Source: Hymenobacter lapidiphilus | GTDB lineage: Bacteria > Bacteroidota > Bacteroidia > Cytophagales > Hymenobacteraceae | Reading direction: 5' to 3' | Assembly (NCBI RefSeq): GCF_003417065.2 | Contig: NZ_QVLT01000037.1 | Coordinates: 1-41,498, forward strand | Length of the DNA stretch: 41,498 nucleotides | Shown: in pieces, positions 1 to 7,794 of the stretch | How the letters are laid out: each line of letters starts with the position of its first letter | Numbering within the stretch: the stretch's first letter is position 1 | Translations under genes and position numbers: made by a program | Notes under the pieces: generated by a model | The model's input: only the letters and a program-made list of their open reading frames with translations | Database searches by the model: none | Told to the model about the DNA's origin: nothing

Positions 1-344
1 AGCCGGTCGCCCCCGCCGGCCTGCTGCCCGTGCCAGCGCCACGAGCGCGCCTCGCCCGACTGAGCACAGGCCACCAGCAGCTCGTGCATTTCGGCTTCGG
101 TCGTAGGCTCGGCTGCTGCTGCTGCGGGCGCGTCAGCTTCCACAAAAGCCATCAGGCCGCTGGCCAGCAGCACGGCGCGGGTCGTATTCAGGTAGTCTAC
201 GGCGCGCTGGTTGCAGTCGAGCAGGGCGCCGCGGGTGTTGTAAAGCAGCAGTCCATCGGCCGATTGCTCGAACAGTGCCCGGTAAATATCGGGCGAAAGT
301 GCGGCGGATTTGTTGGCGGCCGAGTTGCTCGGAGAAGGAGGCAT
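1..344 (-). CDS. PAS-domain sensory protein, N-terminal fragment
   Basis: The gene reads leftward from an ATG at 344-342 and leaves the window, so only about 114 N-terminal residues are visible. After a short polar leader, the segment with IYRALFEQSADGLLLYN and LLDCNQRAVDYL matches the start of a PAS domain, the sensory fold used by many histidine kinases and diguanylate cyclases. No membrane segment precedes it, so the visible part is probably cytoplasmic. The output domain lies outside the window; a hybrid histidine kinase is the usual partner in this phylum, but that is a guess. It is divergent from the glycosyltransferase gene, with 120 bp between them. An overlapping frame in the same region lacks family resemblance and was not used. 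Confidence 0.75.
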   Translation of the reverse strand, partial: MPPSPSNSAANKSAALSPDIYRALFEQSADGLLLYNTRGALLDCNQRAVDYLNTTRAVLLASGLMAFVEADAPAAAAAEPTTEAEMHELLVACAQSGEARSWRWHGQQAGGGDR

Positions 345-464
345 GAGGGAGGCAGAGAATGGCAAAATGGCTTCCCCAACAAGCGGGTCCCCGAACGAAG
401 TTCTTAAATTGGGAACAATTCCCGAATAATCCACCTTTTTGCGCCGCTAACCCTTCTGCCTGTT

Positions 465-1613
465 TTGCCGCCCCGTCTGGTTTTCACCGTCACCACCGAC
501 CTAAATTACGACCAGCGAATGCAGCGCATCTGCGCTACACTGGCCCGCGCCGGCTATGCTGTGCTGCTGGTAGGCCGGCAGGGGCCGGCTTCGCAGCCAT
601 TGGGCCCGCAGCCGTACGCCCAGCACCGGCTGCGCTGTTTTTTTCAGCACGGAAAAATATTCTACGTAGAATACAACCTGCGCCTGCTGCTGTTTCTGAC
701 GGGCCAGCGGGCGGCGGCCTGGTGCGCCATCGACCTCGATACGGCCCTGCCCGTGTGGCTGCGGGCCCGGCTGAGCCGCCAGCCCTTCGTGTACGATGCC
801 CATGAGCTGTTTACCGAGGTGCCCGAAGTAGTGGCCCGGCCCCGGGTGCAGCGGCTGTGGCGCTGGATCGAAAACTTTATTGTGCCCCGTGTGGCGCTGG
901 CCTACACCGTGGGTCCGGCGCTGGCCCGGCTGTTCGAGCAGCGCCACGGCCGGGCTTTTGCGGTGGTGCGCAACATCAGCCGCCTCGGCGCCGAAACCCT
1001 GCCACCAGCCCCTACCGCTGCGCCGGCCGGCGGGTTTATTCTGTACCAGGGCGCGCTAAATGCCGGCCGGGGCCTGGAGGAGCTGCTCGCCGCTGTGCCG
1101 CATATAAATGGCCGGCTGGTGCTCTGTGGCGAGGGCGACCTCTCGCACAGCCTGCGCCGGCAGGCCGGGGAGTTAGGGTTGCTGCAGTCGGGACAGGTGG
1201 AGTTCCGGGGCTTTGTGCGGCCCGACGACCTGCGCGAGCTGACGCGCCACGCCACGGTGGGCGTAAACCTGCTGCGCAACGTGGGCCTGAGCTATTATTA
1301 CTCGCTGGCCAACAAGTTCTTCGACTACCTGCACGCCGGTGTGCCGCAGGTGGGCGTCGATTTTCCGGAGTACCGCGCCCTCAACGAGCAGTACGACGTG
1401 GCCGATCTGGTGCCCGACCTGGAACCGGCCACGCTGGCCGCCGCCCTCAACCGGCTGCTGCCCGGCGGCAACGCGGCCCGGTACCACCAGCTGGCCGAAA
1501 ATGCCCGCCGCGCCCGCCCGTTGCTTAGCTGGCAGCACGAGGAGCAGGAACTGCTGCGGCTGTACGCGACGCTGCTGCCCAATGCCGATTTGGGCGGGGT
1601 TGCCGGGGCGTAA
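465..1613 (+). CDS. GT-B fold glycosyltransferase (group 1/GT4-like)
   Basis: The 382-residue product has the two-domain layout of GT-B glycosyltransferases, which move a sugar from a nucleotide donor to a lipid, sugar or protein acceptor, usually at the inner face of the membrane. The N-terminal half shows VFTVTTDLNYDQRM and YDAHELFTEVPEV, typical of GT4-like enzymes. The C-terminal half has LVLCGEGD followed by the nucleotide-sugar region around YSLANKFFDYLHAGVP. The only in-frame start before the upstream stop (405) that preserves the beta-strand at the N-terminus is a TTG at 465. It stands alone, with a putative miaA promoter just after it. Donor and acceptor cannot be told from sequence; cell-surface polysaccharide work is likely. 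Confidence 0.85.
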   Translation: MPPRLVFTVTTDLNYDQRMQRICATLARAGYAVLLVGRQGPASQPLGPQPYAQHRLRCFFQHGKIFYVEYNLRLLLFLTGQRAAAWCAIDLDTALPVWLRARLSRQPFVYDAHELFTEVPEVVARPRVQRLWRWIENFIVPRVALAYTVGPALARLFEQRHGRAFAVVRNISRLGAETLPPAPTAAPAGGFILYQGALNAGRGLEELLAAVPHINGRLVLCGEGDLSHSLRRQAGELGLLQSGQVEFRGFVRPDDLRELTRHATVGVNLLRNVGLSYYYSLANKFFDYLHAGVPQVGVDFPEYRALNEQYDVADLVPDLEPATLAAALNRLLPGGNAARYHQLAENARRARPLLSWQHEEQELLRLYATLLPNADLGGVAGA

Positions 1614-1627
1614 GCCCGAATCGGCCG

Positions 1628-1635
1628 TAGCTTTG
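1628..1635 (+). promoter_or_regulatory. candidate -7 promoter box for miaA
   Basis: TAGCTTTG is an exact match to the Bacteroidota -7 consensus TAnnTTTG. It lies 14 nt after the glycosyltransferase stop codon and 19 nt before the miaA ATG. The -33 element is poor: the nearest TTG is about 25 bp upstream. It suggests miaA has its own promoter. Confidence 0.45.
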
Positions 1636-1654
1636 CGGCTTCTTACGCGCTCTT

Positions 1655-2566
1655 ATGAACCCGCCCGCCAACCTGACTATTGCTGCTGAACCAACGCTGC
1701 TTGTAATTACCGGCCCAACGGCCGTGGGCAAAACGGCACTGTGCGTGGAGCTGGCCCGGCGCCTAAACACCGATATTGTGTCGGCCGATTCGCGGCAGTT
1801 CTTCCGGGAGCTGAGCATCGGTACGGCTAAGCCTACGCCGGCCGAAATGGGCGGCGTGCGGCATCATTTCATCGACTCGCACAGCATTGCCGACGAGTAC
1901 AACGCCGGCCGCTTCGAGCAGGACGCGCTGACGCGGTTGGCCGAGCTTTTTGAGCACCACAAAACCGTTATCCTGACCGGGGGCTCGGGTTTGTACCTGC
2001 AGGCCGTAACCGAAGGCCTTGACGATTTGCCACCCGCGCCGCCCGAAATCCGGGCCGGGCTGCACGTTGAACTGGCCGCCCACGGGCTAGAGCCACTGGT
2101 AGCCGAACTGGCCCGCCTCGATCCGGTAGCCCACAGCCGCATCGACCTGCAAAACCACCAGCGCGTGTTGCGGGCGCTGGAAATCTGCCGGGCCACGGGG
2201 CAGCCGTTCAGCTCGTTCCATGGCCGCAAAACGACTGAGCGACCCTTCCGCATCATCAAAATTGCCCTTACCCGCGAGCGGAACGAGCTGTACCAGCGCA
2301 TTGATGAACGGATGGACCTGATGCTGGCCGCCGGGCTGGAGGCCGAAGCCCGCGCGCTGTATCCGTATCGCCACCACAATGCCCTGCAAACAGTGGGCTA
2401 CCAGGAGATGTTCGGCTACTTCGAAGGCCATTACGATTACGCTGAGGCCGTGCGCCTGCTCAAGCGCAACTCGCGCCGCTACGCCAAGCGCCAGTTGGCC
2501 TGGCTCCGCCGCGACCCGCAGTACCAGTGGCTACACCCCCACGAGGCGCTGAATATGTTGGGGTGA
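1655..2566 (+). CDS. miaA: tRNA dimethylallyltransferase MiaA
   Basis: MiaA transfers a dimethylallyl group from DMAPP to N6 of A37 in tRNAs that read UNN codons, which improves decoding. The 303-residue protein has the family length and landmarks: P-loop GPTAVGKT at residues 20-27, the DSRQ motif at 45-48 that contacts the tRNA base, GTAKP soon after, and the C-terminal RNSRRYAKRQLAWLRRD segment. The ATG at 1655 leaves a 12-residue leader before the first beta strand. It is probably transcribed from its own promoter at 1628-1635. It faces the haloperoxidase-like gene tail to tail, only 29 bp apart; a weak 6-bp inverted repeat (GTGAGC/GCTCAC) spans its stop codon. Confidence 0.96.
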   Translation: MNPPANLTIAAEPTLLVITGPTAVGKTALCVELARRLNTDIVSADSRQFFRELSIGTAKPTPAEMGGVRHHFIDSHSIADEYNAGRFEQDALTRLAELFEHHKTVILTGGSGLYLQAVTEGLDDLPPAPPEIRAGLHVELAAHGLEPLVAELARLDPVAHSRIDLQNHQRVLRALEICRATGQPFSSFHGRKTTERPFRIIKIALTRERNELYQRIDERMDLMLAAGLEAEARALYPYRHHNALQTVGYQEMFGYFEGHYDYAEAVRLLKRNSRRYAKRQLAWLRRDPQYQWLHPHEALNMLG

Positions 2567-2595
2567 GCAGGTGAAATAGTGACCGAACGTCCGGC

Positions 2596-3954
2596 TCACT
2601 TCCATTGCAGGCTGTTGATATGCTGGCCGATTTTGCGGCCTTCCCGTAAGCCCACTTCATTGTCCTGGCGAGAGTGGATGCCGCCCAGAAAGCGCGAGAG
2701 GGCCGATTCTTCGGCCGTTTCCCAGAACGAGTGATAGGTGCGGGCCTTGAAGTCGGTGGCCCGGGCCACATCGCGCCTACGGCCCACGTGCGAATCGTCG
2801 GTGAAGGTGAGGTTGCCGTAGAGCCCCTCCAGCACCACCGCCGTGGCCGCCGACTGCGTGGCGTGCCCCGAGGAGTAGCCCGGAAACGGCGGCGCGGGCC
2901 AGAACGGTACCCAGCTGGGGTCGATAAAGCGGCGCACAAAGGTGTAGGGTCGCTCGTTGTTGAAGGTGTATTTGCACTTCCAGCAGATGATGAAGGCATC
3001 GGCTACGGCAATGCCCGTGCGGGCGAAGGTCTCAGCCGCCTTCCCCAAGTCGGCGTGCGTGGTGGTTATCACGATGCGGGCCAGATTGTAGGAGTGGCCG
3101 GGGGGCGTGAAGGTGTCGCTTGGGTCGTCGGCCCACCACACGGCTATTTCCTTTTCCTCCTGCGTGAGGCTGATGTTTTTAGCGTACACCTCCAGATACT
3201 GCGCGTAGTACTGCGAGGTAGGAGAGGGGGAGTACGGGAGCGGCAAAGGCATAGGCATGGCCGCATCAAGGGCCAGAAAGGTGCGGTTGCTGCCCCAGTA
3301 GGGCTGCATCGGCCGGAGGCCATTCTCGGTGGGCTGCCAGTCGCCGGGGGCGGTGGTGGGCACGTAGCTGGTAGGGAAGTTGCGCAGGTAGCCTTCGTGG
3401 CCGCCATCGGTTTTCGACCACGCAAAAATGGCCTCAGCCACGGCCCGGCCATAGGTTGCCGAACGGTCAGCAGTGGCCGCGTCGGGGCCGGCATACTCGT
3501 GGGCCAAGGCACCCTCCAGCGAGTCGATTCGGGCGCGGCTGGCAGCAGGGGCGTTGGCAAACAGGTTTTTCAGAATGAGGGCCTGGGCTGCGTTTGCGCA
3601 GAGCGGCCAGCGGTAAGCCCGCCCGGTTTCGGGTTGGGGCAGGCGGCCGAGCTGCTGGAGCTGGCCGGCCAGCGAGCGGCGCCCCGGCATACCAGCCACC
3701 ACCGACTCGTAAAACGTGAGACCGGCGTAGCCAAGCGCCCGGGCCGCAACGGGCGGCGTGAAGCCGGGGCTCTGGCGCACGAGCTGCAGCGTGAGGGCGC
3801 TCCATTTGATAGCCACTGCTGCATCATAGCTGCTGGCCGGCGCTATGGCAGGAGCAACCTCTGGTTCTGGCTGGCAGCTACTCAGCAATACCAGCATTGG
3901 CAGCCCCAGGCAGGCAAGTGGCCGCAACAGGAGGGGTAAGTAGATTTTTAGCAT
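2596..3954 (-). CDS. vanadium haloperoxidase/PAP2-family lipoprotein
   Basis: The 452-residue product starts with a lipoprotein signal peptide (lipobox LSSC, Cys27), so it is probably anchored in the envelope. The rest matches the vanadium-dependent haloperoxidase/PAP2 phosphatase superfamily, which binds vanadate or phosphate in a helical pocket. Expected ligands are visible: Lys326 or Lys328, Arg335 in ERPYTFVRR, Ser362-Gly363-His364 in the SGH motif, and Arg421-x5-His427 in SRFLGGIHSRQD. Whether it oxidises halides or hydrolyses phosphate esters cannot be told from sequence. It is a single-gene unit convergent with miaA. Upstream (3955-4060) the DNA is strikingly AT-rich; TATATTTA on the minus strand at 4004-3997 is a possible -7 box with one mismatch. 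Confidence 0.88.
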   Translation of the reverse strand: MLKIYLPLLLRPLACLGLPMLVLLSSCQPEPEVAPAIAPASSYDAAVAIKWSALTLQLVRQSPGFTPPVAARALGYAGLTFYESVVAGMPGRRSLAGQLQQLGRLPQPETGRAYRWPLCANAAQALILKNLFANAPAASRARIDSLEGALAHEYAGPDAATADRSATYGRAVAEAIFAWSKTDGGHEGYLRNFPTSYVPTTAPGDWQPTENGLRPMQPYWGSNRTFLALDAAMPMPLPLPYSPSPTSQYYAQYLEVYAKNISLTQEEKEIAVWWADDPSDTFTPPGHSYNLARIVITTTHADLGKAAETFARTGIAVADAFIICWKCKYTFNNERPYTFVRRFIDPSWVPFWPAPPFPGYSSGHATQSAATAVVLEGLYGNLTFTDDSHVGRRRDVARATDFKARTYHSFWETAEESALSRFLGGIHSRQDNEVGLREGRKIGQHINSLQWK

Positions 3955-4160
3955 ATAGTTAGCAAATCAAGCATTCATCAGGATGACTTAATCAGCTAAA
4001 TATAACTTTTTAAATTGTTATATTTATAAAAATTATTTAATTAATCATTTTTGAAGCTTGCGCGAAAGGGTTGACCAAGTATGTAGCGCTACAGTCTCTT
4101 TACATAACTCAATAGCAAACGGAGGTGCGGGGCTTACGATGGCAGGCGGGAACGGCAGGC

Positions 4161-4196
4161 AAAAAAAACCTGCCAAAACCCGAAGGTGATGGCAGG
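4161..4196 (-). terminator. rho-independent terminator of pfkA
   Basis: Read on the minus strand, CCTGCCA (4196-4190) pairs with TGGCAGG (4175-4169) and is followed by eight T residues (4168-4161). It lies about 30 bp after the pfkA stop codon. Confidence 0.7.
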
Positions 4197-4224
4197 AAGC
4201 TAAACAAAGTGGCTACAGCAGACG

Positions 4225-5205
4225 CTAAGCGTTCAGGATTTCCACCATTCGCATAAAGCTCTGGTTGATAAGCTTGCGTTTGTGAATGGTGTCGGCAAAA
4301 GGCGTGTATACGAGCTTGCGGTCCACGATGCCGGCCATAACATTGTGCATGCCGTTCATCAGGCCTTCCACGGCCGCAATGCCGATTTGCGAGGCCAGCA
4401 TCCGGTCGGCGGCCGAAGGCGCACCGCCGCGCTGAATGTGCCCGATAACGGTAACGCGGGTATCGAGCTGCGGTATAGCGGCCTTCACCTGCCGCGCTAC
4501 TTCGTGGGCGTTGCCCTCCTCGTCGCCCTCGGCAATAACTACCAAAAACGAGGTTTTGGAGCGGTTTCGGCCGTTTCTGAGCGTTGCAATTACCGCCTCA
4601 GTCGAGAGTTGGGTTTCGGGAATCATCACGATTTCGGCCCCGCCCCCGATAGCGCAGGGAATGGCAATGTAGCCCGAGTCGCGGCCCATTACTTCCACAA
4701 AAAAGCACCGGTCGTGCGAGTCAGCCGTGTCGCGGATTTTGTCAATAGCTTCCAAAGCCGTATTCACGGCCGTATCGTAGCCAATGGTGTAGTCGGTGCC
4801 ATACAGGTCGTTGTCGATGGTACCGGGCGCGCCCACTATCGGAATGCCGAACTCCTGCTCGAAAAGCGTGGCCCCGGTGAAGGTGCCGTTGCCGCCAATG
4901 GCCACCAGCCCGTCGATGCCATGGTTGACGAGTTGGTCGAAGGCCATTTGCCGGCCCTCGCGGGTCTGGAACGTTTGGCTGCGGGCCGATTTGAGGATGG
5001 TGCCGCCTTTCTGAATCGTATTGGAAACTGAGGCTGAGTCCAGCTTCACAAATTCGCCCTTCACCATGCCGCTGTAGCCCCGCATGATGCCGTACACTTC
5101 GATGCCGTGATAAACGGCCGTGCGGACCACGGCCCGGATGCAGGCGTTCATACCGGGCGCGTCGCCTCCGCTGGTGAAAACTGCAATGCGCTTCATCATA
5201 CTCAT
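4225..5205 (-). CDS. pfkA: ATP-dependent 6-phosphofructokinase
   Basis: PfkA phosphorylates fructose 6-phosphate to the 1,6-bisphosphate, the committed step of glycolysis. The ATG at 5205 gives 326 residues, the normal length; upstream codons in the same frame are not family-like. Landmarks are TSGGDAPGMN (residues 11-20), GGNGTFTGA (104-112), the catalytic TIDND loop (129-133, with catalytic Asp131), VEVMGRDSGY and GHIQRGG. Gly107 is the position that favours ATP over pyrophosphate donors in known enzymes. The residue before it, usually Asp and a contact of Mg-ATP, is Asn106 here. The gene stands alone, with a divergent promoter region shared with the TerB-like gene and a strong terminator at 4161-4196. 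Confidence 0.96.
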   Translation of the reverse strand: MSMMKRIAVFTSGGDAPGMNACIRAVVRTAVYHGIEVYGIMRGYSGMVKGEFVKLDSASVSNTIQKGGTILKSARSQTFQTREGRQMAFDQLVNHGIDGLVAIGGNGTFTGATLFEQEFGIPIVGAPGTIDNDLYGTDYTIGYDTAVNTALEAIDKIRDTADSHDRCFFVEVMGRDSGYIAIPCAIGGGAEIVMIPETQLSTEAVIATLRNGRNRSKTSFLVVIAEGDEEGNAHEVARQVKAAIPQLDTRVTVIGHIQRGGAPSAADRMLASQIGIAAVEGLMNGMHNVMAGIVDRKLVYTPFADTIHKRKLINQSFMRMVEILNA

Positions 5206-5269
5206 CTGGCTCTTATTGTAGGCAAACCGGCCCACCGGACCGCAACCGGTAAAGGTGCGGAATTTGCGC

Positions 5270-5302
5270 CGAAAGTACGTTGCCTGCCCGGTTAAATGCA
5301 AA
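5270..5302 (-). promoter_or_regulatory. candidate pfkA promoter
   Basis: On the minus strand TTTG (5302-5299) is followed after 21 bp by TACTTTCG (5277-5270), one mismatch from TAnnTTTG. The spacing suits Bacteroidota promoters, and the pfkA ATG lies about 65 nt downstream. Confidence 0.35.
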
Positions 5303-5360
5303 CCGGCCACTAGTGGGGTTAACCGTTTTTCCGGCGCCTGCGTATCGACCTTATTGCGTA

Positions 5361-5389
5361 TTGGTTGCTAAAGCCCTAACTTAACTTTC
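5361..5389 (+). promoter_or_regulatory. candidate promoter of the TerB-like gene
   Basis: TTGG at 5361-5364 is followed after 17 bp by TAACTTTC (5382-5389), one mismatch from the -7 consensus. It would leave a leader of roughly 75 nt before the ATG at 5470. Confidence 0.3.
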
Positions 5390-5469
5390 GTTGCGGCCGT
5401 ATGGCCCCGCTCCGGGGGCGCCCTGGTACCCTCGCGCATCTCCGTTCTCCCCTGCCAAATACCCGCCCC

Positions 5470-5898
5470 ATGTTCGGTTTTTTTGAAAATGAGCAGACCA
5501 GAAAAGTTAAAAGCCACCTAGTAAACCTGGCCGCGCTGGCCAAGGCCGACGGGCATATCGACGAGCGGGAAATGAACTTCATTGTGGCTGTGGGCCGCAA
5601 AAGTGGCATGCGTGCCGGCGAAGTGCGCGCTCTGGTAGGCAATGCCAGCGCCCATGATATGCTGCTGCCCGACAACGACTCGGAGCGCTTCGACCAGATT
5701 TTCGACCTCGTGGATATGATGCTGGCTGACGGCGTGGTAGACGACACCGAAATGCGCTTCTGCATCGATATGGCCCAGCGCCTGGGCTTTGCCCCCAATA
5801 TTGTAGCCGGCCTGGTGCGTAGCATCTCGCAGGGCGTGCGCGACGGCCTGCCCCGCGAACGAGTCAAATCCGAAGCCATGGCACTGTTGAGCAATTAA
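5470..5898 (+). CDS. TerB-like (tellurite-resistance domain) cytoplasmic protein
   Basis: The 142-residue protein is an all-helical TerB-like domain. Two acidic helix-loop-helix segments mark the family: AKADGHIDEREMNFI and MLADGVVDDTEMRFC, both with the DG.(I/V)D..E pattern seen in TerB and DjlA-type domains, where such acidic clusters are thought to bind metal. There is no signal peptide or membrane segment. The ATG at 5470 starts directly at the family-like MFGFFENEQ; an earlier in-frame start would add an Arg/Pro-rich stretch. It is convergent with the aminotransferase gene and shares its terminator. Single TerB-like genes outside ter operons rarely have a known job, so no tellurite role should be assumed. 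Confidence 0.75.
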   Translation: MFGFFENEQTRKVKSHLVNLAALAKADGHIDEREMNFIVAVGRKSGMRAGEVRALVGNASAHDMLLPDNDSERFDQIFDLVDMMLADGVVDDTEMRFCIDMAQRLGFAPNIVAGLVRSISQGVRDGLPRERVKSEAMALLSN

Positions 5899-5919
5899 AA
5901 ATCAAAAGCGAAGAGTAAG

Positions 5920-5966
5920 AAATGCCGTTGAACGTCCCGTTATGGGCTCGTCCAACGGCATTTTTA
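5920..5966. terminator. bidirectional terminator between TerB-like gene and aminotransferase
   Basis: AAATGCCGTTG at 5920-5930 pairs with CAACGGCATTT at 5953-5963, with a T run on the right and an A run on the left. It sits between two convergent genes, so it can end transcription from both sides. Confidence 0.75.
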
Positions 5967-5977
5967 ATTATTTACTT

Positions 5978-7162
5978 TCAATTTTTAATTGCCCTAAGTA
6001 GCCCCGCGCAGGCCTCGTCAATCTGCTCCAGCGTGATGGTCAGGGGCGGGGCAATGCGCATGGAGTTGTCGCAGAACAGGAACCAGTCGGTGAGCAGGTG
6101 CTGCTCCCAGAGGGCGCGGTCGATGAGCGGCTTGAGCACGTCGAACGAGTCAAACTCGACGGCCATCAGCAGCCCGCAGTTGCGCACCTCACGAATTAAC
6201 GGATGCCGCAACTGCTCGCGAAAACGCGTCGCTTTGGCGGCCACGCCGGCCAGCAGGTTTTCTTCCTGAATAACCTGTAGCGTGGCCAGCGAGGCCGCGC
6301 ACGATACCGGATGGCCCCCAAACGTGGTGCAGTGGCCCAGAATAGGGTCGGTCTTGAAGCCGGCCATGATATGCTGGGGCGCAATAAAGGCCCCAATAGG
6401 CATACCGCCGCCCATGCCCTTAGCCGTGAGCAGAATATCGGGCTCGATGCCGAACTGCTCGAAGGCCCAGAACGTGCCCGTGCGCCCGAAACCGCACTGA
6501 ATCTCGTCCAGAATGAGCAATGCACCCACTTCGGTGCAGCGTTGGCGCAGGGCCGGCAGGTAGCCGGGGGCCGGCACGCGCACGCCTGCCTCGCCCTGTA
6601 CGGTTTCAATCACCACGGCCGCCGTGTGCCCGGTTATGAGCTGCAGGTCGTCGAAGTTGTTGTGGCGGATGTGGCGCACGTCGGGCAGCAGGGGCCGGAA
6701 GGCGTTCTTGAAGCCCTCGGAGCCGGTGATGCTGAGGGCGCCGTGGGTTGAGCCGTGGTAAGCGTTGTGGCAGCTTACCAAGCCGGTGCGGCCGGTATGG
6801 CGCTTGGCCAGCTTCAAAGCTCCCTCCACGGCCTCGGTGCCCGAGTTGGTGAAGTACACGTTGTCGAGATGGGCGGGTAGCGTGGCGGTGAGGGCCTGAG
6901 CCAGCCGGGCCGGTGGGGCCTGCACCACTTCGCCGTACACCATCAGGTGCAGGTACTTATCGAGCTGCTCGTGGATGGCGGCCAGCACCCGTGGGTGGCG
7001 GTGGCCCACGTTGCTGACGCCGATACCGGCAATCAGGTCGAGGTAGCGCGTGCCGTCGGGGGCGTACATGTACACGCCTTCGGCCCGCTCAATTTCCAGC
7101 AGCAGCGGAAAGTCGGAGGTCTGGGCTTGATGGCGCAGGAAAAGCTGGCGAGGAGTAAGCAT
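5978..7162 (-). CDS. class III PLP-dependent aminotransferase (acetylornithine/ornithine type)
   Basis: The 394-residue protein is a fold-type I, class III aminotransferase, the group of acetylornithine, ornithine and 4-aminobutyrate aminotransferases that move an omega-amino group to 2-oxoglutarate using PLP. Landmarks are FTNSGTEAVEGALKLAK (about 104-120, PLP phosphate contacts), the Asp219 of LLILDEIQ that pairs with the PLP ring nitrogen, and the Schiff-base Lys248 in LLTAKGMGGGMPIGA. The substrate cannot be fixed from these motifs, and no arginine or lysine pathway genes lie nearby. The ATG at 7162 is only 4 nt from a perfect -7 promoter box, so the mRNA may be leaderless. Confidence 0.9.
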   Translation of the reverse strand: MLTPRQLFLRHQAQTSDFPLLLEIERAEGVYMYAPDGTRYLDLIAGIGVSNVGHRHPRVLAAIHEQLDKYLHLMVYGEVVQAPPARLAQALTATLPAHLDNVYFTNSGTEAVEGALKLAKRHTGRTGLVSCHNAYHGSTHGALSITGSEGFKNAFRPLLPDVRHIRHNNFDDLQLITGHTAAVVIETVQGEAGVRVPAPGYLPALRQRCTEVGALLILDEIQCGFGRTGTFWAFEQFGIEPDILLTAKGMGGGMPIGAFIAPQHIMAGFKTDPILGHCTTFGGHPVSCAASLATLQVIQEENLLAGVAAKATRFREQLRHPLIREVRNCGLLMAVEFDSFDVLKPLIDRALWEQHLLTDWFLFCDNSMRIAPPLTITLEQIDEACAGLLRAIKN

Positions 7163-7166
7163 GGCG

Positions 7167-7194
7167 CAAAGGTACGCCTAGGCGCCCACGCAAA
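7167..7194 (-). promoter_or_regulatory. promoter of the aminotransferase gene, possibly leaderless
   Basis: On the minus strand TTTG (7194-7191) precedes, by 16 bp, a perfect TACCTTTG -7 box (7174-7167). Only four bases separate the box from the ATG (7162), so the start of transcription should fall at or very near the start codon. The -33 element lies inside the left arm of the hairpin at 7181-7246. Confidence 0.5.
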
Positions 7195-7246
7195 AGCCAG
7201 CCGCTGCGCATGGTGGCGCGAAACGGCTGGCTTTTGCGTGGGCGCC
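7181..7246. terminator. 23-bp perfect inverted repeat, probable terminator
   Basis: Bases 7181-7203 and 7224-7246 are perfect reverse complements (23 bp) around a 20-nt loop. The inner part has an A4 run on the left and a T4 run on the right, as in bidirectional terminators. It follows the stop of the CpxP-like gene (minus strand, 7268) and would insulate the aminotransferase from that unit. Its left arm also carries the -33 element of the aminotransferase promoter. Confidence 0.6.
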
Positions 7247-7267
7247 CGAGTGGTTAGGCGTGGGTGG

Positions 7268-7756
7268 TTAGTCGTCGGTGCCGCCGGCCGGGCCCCGGGG
7301 GTTGGTGCGGTCGGCTACGCGCTTGAGCACTTCGCGGGTGAACTGGCGCTCGGCCAGAAACAAGGCCGCCACCTGCCGCACGCTGATAACGCGCTGGAAT
7401 TTATCGAAGTAGTCTTTTTCGAGTTCGATATCCTGCTGGCGGAGCTTGAACGACTGGTTGAAATTGTCACGTAGCTGCTGGTCGCTTAAGGCGTCGGTCT
7501 GGCTGGGGCGTAGTTGGCGCAGGCGCTGGTTGAGGTCGCGGCGCTTGCCCGTGAACTCGTTGTAGACGGGCCAGAACTTCTGGGCTTGATCGGGGGTGAG
7601 CGCGACTCTTTGGGTGATATAGGCCACGCGGGCATTTTCGAGCTGGCTCAGCCGCTCCGGCCGCTGGCCCCCGCCGCCGCGTTGGGCAACGGCCTCGGGC
7701 AGCAGGCCGGCCATTAGCAGGCTCAGCAGCAACAGGGTGCGAAACAGGTAGTTCAT
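7268..7756 (-). CDS. Spy/CpxP-like periplasmic protein (LTXXQ family)
   Basis: The ATG at 7756 gives 162 residues beginning with a clear Sec signal peptide (MNYLFRTLLLLSLLMAG, cleavage near AVAQ). The mature part is helical and charged and carries LTPDQAQKFWPVYNEF, the LTxxQ signature of the Spy/CpxP/ZraP group. Those proteins are periplasmic chaperones or feedback sensors of envelope stress. The tail is Gly/Pro/Asp-rich. It is the last gene of a minus-strand set with the ECF sigma factor and the one-TM protein, 38 bp after the latter. The arrangement suggests a sigma-controlled envelope stress response, with this protein as sensor or effector; that role is inferred from context. Confidence 0.8.
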   Translation of the reverse strand: MNYLFRTLLLLSLLMAGLLPEAVAQRGGGGQRPERLSQLENARVAYITQRVALTPDQAQKFWPVYNEFTGKRRDLNQRLRQLRPSQTDALSDQQLRDNFNQSFKLRQQDIELEKDYFDKFQRVISVRQVAALFLAERQFTREVLKRVADRTNPRGPAGGTDD

Positions 7757-7794
7757 AGGAATAAAGGGAAGGCGAAAAAAAGAAAAAGCGGCGT

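Noticed and set aside
5401..5469. Upstream ATG for the TerB-like protein
   Set aside because: The extra 23 residues are Arg/Pro-rich and not family-like; the ATG at 5470 begins the conserved region.
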